From the NCBI GenBank assembly GCA_021160865.1, contig JAGHBS010000010.1:1-10838 (forward strand): DNA of 10,838 bases, in the 5' to 3' direction. A program made the translations under genes and the position numbers. The notes under the pieces are model-generated. The model did no database searches and was not told the origin of the DNA. It worked only from the letters and a program-made list of their open reading frames with translations. This DNA comes from Planctomycetota bacterium. Its GTDB lineage: Bacteria; Planctomycetota; Phycisphaerae; SM23-33. Positions 1 through 6,490 of the stretch are shown here, piece after piece. Numbering within the stretch: the first letter of the stretch is position 1; each line of letters starts with the position of its first letter.

Positions 1-156
1 GCAACCTTTCTCAGTAAAGTAGAATTCGAATATATTTATGCTATTTGTATGCTCAGCGTGCCTCTGTGGTATATACTCGTTGAGGAATCACACAAAGGCA
101 GCAAAAGCGACGATAATTTGAGGAATAAGGAGGCAAAAGCTCAAGCAAGCGAATAA
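1..156 (+). CDS. C-terminal end of an unidentified membrane protein (5' truncated)
   Basis: Frame 1 is open from the window edge to a TAA at 154-156, giving 51 residues. The visible part has one hydrophobic, aromatic-rich stretch (about residues 9-26, around YIYAICMLSVPLWYILV) and then a strongly charged tail rich in Lys, Glu, Asp and Ser. This is the pattern of a polytopic inner-membrane protein ending in a last transmembrane helix and a cytoplasmic tail. Its position 23 bases before a glycosyltransferase fits an O-antigen or EPS polymerase, ligase or flippase, but no family motif is visible and the identity is inference only. It is probably co-transcribed with the following gene. Confidence 0.6.
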   Translation, partial: ATFLSKVEFEYIYAICMLSVPLWYILVEESHKGSKSDDNLRNKEAKAQASE

Positions 157-168
157 CGACGTCGCTAC

Positions 169-173
169 GAGGG
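169..173 (+). promoter_or_regulatory. Ribosome binding site for the first glycosyltransferase
   Basis: GAGGG lies 6 bases before the ATG at 180. It supports that start for the GT4 gene, even though the first 27 residues of the product are a Ser/Asn-rich leader not expected in the family. Confidence 0.6.
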
Positions 174-179
174 CAAACA

Positions 180-1373
180 ATGTCCGAAGAAAATCAAAGA
201 GTTTCCTCATCAAATCCTCTGATTTCTTCTGATAAAGGGAATAGCAGATCTACTACGTATCGCATTGCCTTTGTTGTGGTTAGAATGGGTGTAGGAGGCA
301 AGGAGCGAGTTATACTGCACCTGACGCACTATATGAAGAAACGTGGGTTTAAACCAATTGTAGTTTGCTTGACCAATAAGGGAGAGTTCGGAAAGCGGCT
401 TGAGGCGCAGGGCGTGCAGGTGGAAGCGATTCGTTCCAATCGCCGATGGGATTTGGCTGCGGTGTGGCGGCTTGCAAAATTATTTCGCCGGTTCAAACCC
501 GATCTTATTAATGTGCATGATAGGTCGAGTTTACCCTACGTATTTCTCGCAAATCAAATGAGTGCCAAATGCCCCATAGTCTTTTCTTGTCATGGTCTAT
601 TATTTCAAGAGAAAAATCGTTCCAGATATCTTGAACAGCTGGCTATGAGGAATGTTCGAGCAGTATCAGCGGTATCCGAACAAGTGGCATCTGAGTATTC
701 CCGGTTTTTACGATGGAATAAGAAGATAGAAATCATTCCTAATGGTGTGCCGCCGATATCTCGTCATCCAAAATTGAGAAGCATCTTGCGGGCAAAAATG
801 GGTTTATCGGAAGATGTCCTTGTATTACTGGCTGTTGGTAATATTAATCCGGAAAAAGGTTATGAGGATCTCCTTGAGGCTGTATCTTTGGTGCGAGAAG
901 AGGATATTTGTCGACCCTTCGTTGTTCTCGTAGCAGGTTCAAAGTCAAACGATACCTACTGGCAAGCCCTTTGCGAACATATGAAGCGATTAAACTTGAC
1001 CGATAAAGTTAGCTTTCTGGGCTGTAGAAATGATACAGAAGCATTGTATTCAGCTGCAGATATATTTATTCTTCCGAGTCGAAAAGAAGGTTTACCTATG
1101 GTACTGTTGGAGGCCATGAGTTCAGGCTTACCTATCATTGCCACCAATGTCGGCGGGGTTTCGGAAGCGATTCGGGATGGCGAAAGTGGTTTGCTGATTC
1201 CGCCAGCATCACCGCAGGTTATGGCTAAAGCAATGATTAAACTTGCCAATGATAAAAGCATGAGAGATTCCTTGAGTCAGGCCGCCCGTGCTCGCTTTGA
1301 AGAACGGTATGATATATCGCGAATGGTTAACCAGTATGATCGCCTCTTTAGAGATATTATTGGATCAGGGTAA
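180..1373 (+). CDS. GT4-family glycosyltransferase
   Basis: This 397-residue protein is a retaining GT-B-fold glycosyltransferase of the GT4 type, which transfers a sugar from a nucleotide-sugar donor to a (usually lipid-linked) glycan at the cytoplasmic face of the membrane. The acceptor-side domain begins after a polar leader (residues 1-27) with a beta strand and a Gly-rich loop (GVGGKERV, 37-44). The linker has the common PNGV sequence at 187-190. The donor-side domain shows VGNINPEKG (219-227) and the family E-x7-E motif, EGLPMVLLE, with E303 and E311, followed by GLP and the Gly-rich NVGGVSEAI. Length is typical for GT4. There is no signal peptide or membrane segment. It sits 23 bases after the upstream gene and 141 bases before a second GT4, in line with a polysaccharide assembly operon. 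Donor and acceptor cannot be read from the sequence. Confidence 0.93.
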   Translation: MSEENQRVSSSNPLISSDKGNSRSTTYRIAFVVVRMGVGGKERVILHLTHYMKKRGFKPIVVCLTNKGEFGKRLEAQGVQVEAIRSNRRWDLAAVWRLAKLFRRFKPDLINVHDRSSLPYVFLANQMSAKCPIVFSCHGLLFQEKNRSRYLEQLAMRNVRAVSAVSEQVASEYSRFLRWNKKIEIIPNGVPPISRHPKLRSILRAKMGLSEDVLVLLAVGNINPEKGYEDLLEAVSLVREEDICRPFVVLVAGSKSNDTYWQALCEHMKRLNLTDKVSFLGCRNDTEALYSAADIFILPSRKEGLPMVLLEAMSSGLPIIATNVGGVSEAIRDGESGLLIPPASPQVMAKAMIKLANDKSMRDSLSQAARARFEERYDISRMVNQYDRLFRDIIGSG

Positions 1374-1402
1374 GGATAAAAACCTGCGTGCTGTTATTAT
1401 TG

Positions 1403-1423
1403 ATTGAGATTCACATTCTCAAT
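1403..1423 (+). repeat. Perfect inverted repeat in the gap between the two glycosyltransferases
   Basis: ATTGAGA (1403-1409) and TCTCAAT (1417-1423) form a perfect 7-bp stem around a 7-base loop, within the 141-base gap 1374-1514. No T-run follows, so it is not a convincing intrinsic terminator. It could be a transcript-processing or attenuation hairpin, or chance. The rest of the gap shows no supported gene. Confidence 0.35.
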
Positions 1424-1514
1424 AGTTCTTATGAGGTTAGCGCACTGAACCGAAAAGAGGTAATGTTGAGTTTGATGAGTCAGGGATACAGCAGTTGGGA
1501 GAATTTTATAGCCA

Positions 1515-2609
1515 ATGATGCCTTACGTGGTTATGCTTGGGCCGTTGCCACCGTTGGTTGGGGGAATGGCCAGCGTCATGGTGAATCTTCGCAGCAGTGC
1601 TCTATCAAGGTATTGCCATCTTACTGTTATAAATAACGGTAAAACAACACCTGAAGGGCGCCCTTTCCTAACCGGGGCTAAAGCGCAAATACGATTGCTC
1701 TATCAATTGGTAAAGACCATTATCAAACAACGAGCGAAGATCGTTCACATCCATACCTGTAGCGGATTTACTTTCTGGCGGGACTGTATCCATGCATTGA
1801 TAGCTCGATTATTCGGCTCACGAGTGATTTTGCATATCCATGGAGGAGGCTTTATAGAATTTGTAGATAGTCAGCATTATATCGGTAAGTTGGTAATAAG
1901 GATGGCACTTTCGTGGGTATCAAGAGTGATAGTACTCAGTAGTAGCTGGGTTAGTCGCCTCAAGCCTTTTGCTCCACAGGCCAAATGGCGCATCGTCCCC
2001 AACGGCGTACCGATACCTCCATGCATTGCCAGTATTGATCAGTTGCAACCGACGTTCCTGTTTTTAGGCAATCTCGGTAAGCAAAAAGGTGCCGAGGACT
2101 TGGTTCGAGCAGCCCAAATCGCAATACGGAAGGGGTTTGATGGTCAAATTCTTTTAGCTGGGAAGGAAACCACACCGGGACAGAGCAACACCCTTGAAAG
2201 GCTTATCAACGAATTGAATCTTCAATCACATGTCCGATTAATTGGTGTGATTTCGGGTGAGACTAAGGTGAATGTGATTAAATCAGCCGATTGCTTTGTC
2301 TTGCCAAGCCATGCCGAGGGACTTCCTATGGCAATGCTTGAAGCCATGTCTTATGGTTTACCCGTTATAAGCACGAAGGTAGGTTCCGTCCCGGAAGTGA
2401 TAACTGATGGGGTTGAGGGATATTTGATAGAGCCGGGCGATATAGAATCCTTAGCCGATCGGATTTTTCGCCTTGGCCAAGATGTTGCTTTACGCAAGCG
2501 GATGGGCAAGGCTGCCAGGGAACGTATTGAGCGTTGTTATAGTTTAGATGTCGTTGTTAAACGATTGATACAAGTCTATGAAGAAATATTGGAGGATAAT
2601 AGCAATTGA
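1515..2609 (+). CDS. GT4-family glycosyltransferase
   Basis: This 364-residue protein is a second retaining GT4-type glycosyltransferase. The N-terminus carries a Pro/Gly loop typical of the family (GPLPPLVGGMASV, 9-21), then HIH motifs (78-80, 107-109) and PNGV at 162-165. The donor domain has LGNLGKQKGAEDL (184-196) and the E-x7-E motif EGLPMAMLE with E268 and E276, followed by GLPVISTKVGSVPEVI. An in-frame TAG at 1509-1511 rules out any start further upstream, so translation starts at one of the tandem ATGs at 1515 or 1518. The candidate ribosome site GGGAGA (1497-1502) is rather far away (12 bases), suggesting modest initiation. Its stop overlaps the TTG start of the next gene, so the two are probably translationally coupled. 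The sugar specificity is unknown; it differs clearly from the first GT4 and is not a recent duplicate. Confidence 0.93.
   Translation: MMPYVVMLGPLPPLVGGMASVMVNLRSSALSRYCHLTVINNGKTTPEGRPFLTGAKAQIRLLYQLVKTIIKQRAKIVHIHTCSGFTFWRDCIHALIARLFGSRVILHIHGGGFIEFVDSQHYIGKLVIRMALSWVSRVIVLSSSWVSRLKPFAPQAKWRIVPNGVPIPPCIASIDQLQPTFLFLGNLGKQKGAEDLVRAAQIAIRKGFDGQILLAGKETTPGQSNTLERLINELNLQSHVRLIGVISGETKVNVIKSADCFVLPSHAEGLPMAMLEAMSYGLPVISTKVGSVPEVITDGVEGYLIEPGDIESLADRIFRLGQDVALRKRMGKAARERIERCYSLDVVVKRLIQVYEEILEDNSN
2591..2595 (+). promoter_or_regulatory. Ribosome binding site that decides a TTG start
   Basis: GGAGG ends 10 bases before the TTG at 2606. The next in-frame Met is residue 137, well inside the enzyme, past the P-loop-like motif. 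The TTG is therefore the only sensible start for the PaaK-like gene. Confidence 0.7.
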
Positions 2610-3988
2610 ATCCGTACCTTGTTAGACATATTTTTTTGCCGCTTCATGAACGGTTATTAAGACGCAGAACATTTCGGTATTATCGTGATCTTGAAGAAAG
2701 TCAGTGGTGGGCAACTCAAAAACTACAGGAACTCCAACTGGAGAAATTGCGAAGGTTAGTTTCTCTTGCGCTGAATAAAACTGCTATCTATGCTGACCTT
2801 GCAGGTGTAGATCGGTGTTGGTTGCCCGAATCCTTGGAAGATTTACAGAGGTTGCCCTTGCTGGACAAATCAATCATTTCTGCCCACCGCGAGGAATTAG
2901 TTAATCGTGACGTTCGCGGCGGTCCGATTCGGTACAATACTGGTGGTTCAACAGGTCAGCCTTTGATATTTTATTTTGACAAGCGTCGTCAAGCCTACGA
3001 CAAGGCAGCACGAATGCGAACGCATAGATGGTGGGGTGTGGAGCCGGGGGAGAAAGAGGCATATATCTGGGGCTCTCCCATCGAACTACGCAGGCAGGAT
3101 CGCCTTAAACAAATTCGTGATTGGCTTACTAATGAACTGCTACTCTCGGCATTTGATCTTTCAGAGCAATCAATAGATTGGTATGTAGCTCGATTGCGAC
3201 GTTTCAAACCGAAGTGTCTCTTTGGCTATCCAAGCAGCATAGCGTTGCTATGTCAATTAGCCCGCCATGCAGGATTAGACCTGACCGAATTGCCTGTAAA
3301 GGTGATTTTTTGTACTGCTGAGGTGCTTTATGATCATCAAAGACGAATTATCTCTGAAACTTTTGGTGGTATCCCTGTGGTTAACGGCTATGGTAGTCGA
3401 GAGGGAGGTTTTATCTCGCATGAATGCCCGGAGGGTCGAATGCATATTACCAGTGAAAACGTAATTGTCGAAATCATCAAGGATAATCGCCCTGCCAAGC
3501 CTGGTGAGGATGGTGAAATTGTGATTACACATCTGGATAATTATGCGATGCCGTTTATCCGATACCGAACCGGTGACATTGGTCAGCCTTCTAATGAAAC
3601 ATGTCCGTGTGGGCGCGGATTAGAAGTCATGAAGGTAGTAAAGGGGCGTTCCACGGACTTTATCATCACAGCTGATGGTCGATGGGTACATGGCTCAGCG
3701 TTCGGCTATGTATTTCGAAATATTCCAGGTGTCCTGCAATATCAGGTTATCCAGGAAGATGTAGGTTCCATACGTATCTTAGTCGTTATTGATGATGATT
3801 TCCCAGCGAATGGCGTGGAGCAAATTCGGGAAAGTGTCATCGCCCGGCTCGGTTCCGATGTACAAGTTGATATAGAACAAGTATCCAAAATTACCCCTGA
3901 CCCATCGGGTAAGTTCAGATACGTGATCTCCCGAGTTGCCAGAGAGCGTTCAATGGCACTTGGATTAGAAGAGGGTAAAGAAACCTAA
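2606..3988 (+). CDS. PaaK/CapK-like AMP-forming acyl-adenylate ligase
   Basis: This 460-residue protein belongs to the phenylacetate-CoA ligase (PaaK) / CapK branch of the ANL adenylating superfamily. These enzymes activate a carboxylic acid with ATP to an acyl-AMP, often followed by thioester formation; capsule and EPS loci often carry members of unknown substrate. The core motifs are in order: the Gly/Ser/Thr-rich ATP loop TGGSTGQP (112-119), NGYGSREGG (260-268), YRTGDIG (320-326), and the C-terminal lysine loop PSGKFR with K436 as the likely catalytic lysine. HEC (272-274) and CPCGR (333-337) look like the zinc-binding Cys/His set seen in some PaaK relatives, which is inference. It starts at TTG within the stop region of the preceding GT4 (4-base overlap). 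Its own TAA overlaps the stop of the opposing glycosidase gene. The context suggests a role in modifying a glycan or its precursor; the substrate is not predictable. Confidence 0.88.
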   Translation: MNPYLVRHIFLPLHERLLRRRTFRYYRDLEESQWWATQKLQELQLEKLRRLVSLALNKTAIYADLAGVDRCWLPESLEDLQRLPLLDKSIISAHREELVNRDVRGGPIRYNTGGSTGQPLIFYFDKRRQAYDKAARMRTHRWWGVEPGEKEAYIWGSPIELRRQDRLKQIRDWLTNELLLSAFDLSEQSIDWYVARLRRFKPKCLFGYPSSIALLCQLARHAGLDLTELPVKVIFCTAEVLYDHQRRIISETFGGIPVVNGYGSREGGFISHECPEGRMHITSENVIVEIIKDNRPAKPGEDGEIVITHLDNYAMPFIRYRTGDIGQPSNETCPCGRGLEVMKVVKGRSTDFIITADGRWVHGSAFGYVFRNIPGVLQYQVIQEDVGSIRILVVIDDDFPANGVEQIRESVIARLGSDVQVDIEQVSKITPDPSGKFRYVISRVARERSMALGLEEGKET

Positions 3989-6345
3989 TCGGTATTGCGA
4001 TTTTGGGTATCATCGGAATTCTGCGACGGGGTGAGCTGAAAGAGGAGGGCTTCCCATGGTTTCCATCTTGTCTGAATGATTCTGCCATCAGGCAATTTCC
4101 TGCCGGTACGAAGGTCACGTATGTTTCTGACAGGTTGGCGGAAGACGATTTCGACATCAATAGGTTTGCCGGTAACCCCGTAAATGGCACCTGCTGCACT
4201 GATAGAGCCTTGACGTGTAGGGTTCTTGACGAGGCCGACGATGATGTGCTTACCTTTTCGCCAATAAATCAGTTCAGCCAGCGGAACAGGCTTGCCGTTG
4301 GAAAAGACCTTTGCACGCGGTTTCAAGCCACTTTGAGCAAGCAAGTTGCTTATTAATCTCCGCCAGCGTCGTCCGTATATTCCGATTCGTAGGTTCATAT
4401 CGTAGTAAGCAACAGGTGTAAGATTGAGATAAACAGTTCGACCTTTACCGGTACGATTTTCAATGAAGACATCGGCTGTGCCGACGCGGGTGGTTGCTTT
4501 TCCACCATTTGCCCTTGTACCCCGTTCGTAAACGACGATTCCATCGTATTTCAATGCACCATCGTATCGGAGTCGCTGAAGGAAGGGCTTGGTGTACAAC
4601 TCACCATCGATTTCAGTGATATGTTTCCCATCGAGATATCCTTTGGACTCATCTCGCTGGATTCCGAAGAGGCGATCCAATGCTCCACCTGCAGGGCGAC
4701 CGACACCGTGCTCATTCAGGACACCAGTAAGGTAATCGGCGATAACAGTCCCGCCTTTGCGCACAAAGGTTGTAATGGCGGAGGCTTCGGTGTCGGACAT
4801 TGCTATAGCGCGGTTAAGGATTAAGACTCGATAACCCTGCTTGACCAATTCACCAGCAGCTACTTGCTGAGCGGTGATGACGTTATATTGAAAGCCACAG
4901 TCTTCCAATAGTTTAAACCATGCCACGCGATTTTTCGCCGCTGTCTGGCAAGTATTGTCAAGGCTACTTGACCTATTAGGCCAGGTACCTTTATGTGTGA
5001 CCACGTCCATTACCCAGCCAGCCTGAATGGAAGGATGAGAATAGTACACAGCGATTGGGTCGGCGTCAAATCGTGTCTCCGGAGCAAGAATGTTCTCCGA
5101 GAGAGCACTTTGAACTTCCCGAATAGTTGCTGCGTTTTGGACGATAAATGGAGCGATCCCACCATTTTTCCAGTGGAACCATGAACCATGACGGTCAGGC
5201 CAGGCAATAACACCACGATTACCATGAAGTAGATAATACCATAAGAACCATGCATCCCGACGTGCATCGCCAGTGCTGAACCACGTTTGAACATATGGGC
5301 GTCGTTCAGGCCAGCACCATAACGATCGTAATATCTCGCATGTTCCACCAATATCATATGCTTCGATCCACTGGATGCTTCTGCAGAGTTTGGAATAGTC
5401 ATATCCGCCGTACGGTGCAGGCTGTTGAGCACCGACGATACCAGCAGGGGTGTGTGGGTCAAGTTTATTGGTGAAGTGCGTCAGTTTTGCAAGGCAGTTT
5501 GCAAATTGTGTGTCCATGTAGCTTCGCCAATCCATCCATGGAGATAAATTCCACCTACTAAACAGTGGTCGGGTATGATTACGACGGATAGCCTCGAACG
5601 AAACCGGCTGAATCTGTGAGAAATCTTTAAAGTCTGTTCCCCACATCCGATTAAGGGCATCGATGTTTCCGTACGTCTTTTGTAGCCAGACACGATAATC
5701 AGCAACAGAAAGAGGTGAACCATCAACCTCACAGGGGGAGTTGAAAACTCCGAGGCTAATCTCATCATCAAAGGCGTATGCGACCACTGGCCCACGTCGA
5801 GTTACCAAGACGTTTCGCTGAATATGTCTTTTCAAAAGGGCGATGGTCTTTGGATCAGCCAGGCTATAAGGTCGGGGGACGATGGTTTTTTTTCTCAGGA
5901 TTCGTTTTCTACCGGTACGGTTCGTCAGGTGAAGGTAGCCTTTATCGGCTGCATGATCGACGTAATAAGGCAGGCGATGCTTCCTTGCGAAGTCTACTAT
6001 CGCTTGCTTGGAAAAACCCCGGTCGATGTGGAAACCAAAAAGTCCGACATGCTTATATAGCCCCAGGTCCTTGCGTATGTCCGTCTTGTATTGCCAGACC
6101 AGTATTAGAAACCTCTTCCATATCGGCTTGGGTTTGATGAAAGGGACGCATGGCAGAAGACCCTTATCCACGGAGCGGCACAATGTTATAGGCGAACCTC
6201 CCTGAAAGGCAGGTAAGCCAGAAATGCTTTTATCTGTAAGAGTACCATTATCATCGGCTATAGCTGGATATGTAGTCACCAACCACAGCCATAGTAGAAT
6301 CAGCGAATGAAAAGACGAAACATCTCTACAACGTTTCTTATTCAT
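3985..6345 (-). CDS. Secreted GH42-like glycoside hydrolase with a trimerisation-type domain
   Basis: This 786-residue protein begins with a typical signal peptide: positive residues 3-7, a hydrophobic core at about 12-25 and an A-x-A cleavage site at 28-30. It is thus exported. The central part resembles GH42 beta-galactosidases. The strand end AYAFDDEISLG contains E195, the candidate acid/base, followed by the family-like helix around WLQKTYGNIDALNRMWGTDF (220-239). IEAYDIGGTCE ends in E337, a tentative nucleophile. A Trp-rich barrel end is at 341-392. Residues about 470-650 look like the GH42 trimerisation (glutamine-amidotransferase-like) domain, with RVLILNRAIAMSD and FVRKGGTVIADY. A beta-rich C-terminal domain follows. 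There is no sorting signal at the C-terminus. The start ATG has AAGGAA 9 bases upstream. It is the only - strand gene here, and the lines sampled are GC-richer than its neighbours. The true substrate may not be a beta-galactoside. Confidence 0.8.
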   Translation of the reverse strand: MNKKRCRDVSSFHSLILLWLWLVTTYPAIADDNGTLTDKSISGLPAFQGGSPITLCRSVDKGLLPCVPFIKPKPIWKRFLILVWQYKTDIRKDLGLYKHVGLFGFHIDRGFSKQAIVDFARKHRLPYYVDHAADKGYLHLTNRTGRKRILRKKTIVPRPYSLADPKTIALLKRHIQRNVLVTRRGPVVAYAFDDEISLGVFNSPCEVDGSPLSVADYRVWLQKTYGNIDALNRMWGTDFKDFSQIQPVSFEAIRRNHTRPLFSRWNLSPWMDWRSYMDTQFANCLAKLTHFTNKLDPHTPAGIVGAQQPAPYGGYDYSKLCRSIQWIEAYDIGGTCEILRSLWCWPERRPYVQTWFSTGDARRDAWFLWYYLLHGNRGVIAWPDRHGSWFHWKNGGIAPFIVQNAATIREVQSALSENILAPETRFDADPIAVYYSHPSIQAGWVMDVVTHKGTWPNRSSSLDNTCQTAAKNRVAWFKLLEDCGFQYNVITAQQVAAGELVKQGYRVLILNRAIAMSDTEASAITTFVRKGGTVIADYLTGVLNEHGVGRPAGGALDRLFGIQRDESKGYLDGKHITEIDGELYTKPFLQRLRYDGALKYDGIVVYERGTRANGGKATTRVGTADVFIENRTGKGRTVYLNLTPVAYYDMNLRIGIYGRRWRRLISNLLAQSGLKPRAKVFSNGKPVPLAELIYWRKGKHIIVGLVKNPTRQGSISAAGAIYGVTGKPIDVEIVFRQPVRNIRDLRTGRKLPDGRIIQTRWKPWEALLFQLTPSQNSDDTQNRNTD

Positions 6346-6490
6346 TTTGATAAGTTCCTTGTCATAATTGCGTGTTTATTGTAAGATATATGATTGCTTA
6401 AATATATATAAAATCTACTATTCGCAATGTTATTTAGCTGAAAGGGAGATGATGCACGTGGGTTCTTGGATCGAGTTAAAGTAGGGGATT
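6346..6490. promoter_or_regulatory. AT-rich divergent intergenic region, likely promoters in both directions
   Basis: This is the only divergent junction in the window, so the promoters of the glycosidase (-) and the exosortase (+) should lie here. On the + strand TATAAA occurs at 6407-6412. On the - strand a TACAAT box (reverse complement of 6378-6383) lies about 33 bases before the glycosidase start. Neither has a convincing -35 partner. TTCCTT (6355-6360) is the glycosidase ribosome site on the - strand. The placement is inference from gene layout and base composition. Confidence 0.45.

Noticed and set aside
126..133. Perfect TAAGGAGG Shine-Dalgarno-like sequence
   Set aside because: No ATG, GTG or TTG follows at a usable distance; it lies within the coding tail of the upstream gene, so it is probably chance.
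1388..1636. Open frame of 82 codons starting in the gap between the GT4 genes
   Set aside because: It overlaps the well-supported second GT4 by over 120 bases in another frame, has no good ribosome site, and its translation has no family-like features.
3985..4080. Possible PEP-CTERM-like sorting tail on the glycosidase
   Set aside because: The C-terminus is polar (Asp, Asn, Gln, Arg) with no transmembrane helix or basic end, so it is not an exosortase substrate.
5778..6137. 119-codon open frame on the + strand inside the glycosidase
   Set aside because: It is antisense to a well-supported gene including its signal-peptide-proximal part; the translation has no coherent features.
6449..6484. 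Eleven-codon open frame before the exosortase, beginning ATG ATG CAC
   Set aside because: The GGGAG directly abuts the first ATG, too close for normal initiation, and the peptide has no recognisable feature.
6346..6490. Sigma-54 promoter (TGGCAC-N5-TTGC type), which is common in exosortase loci
   Set aside because: No match in either intergenic spacer; TGGCAC occurrences elsewhere lie in coding sequence without the second half.
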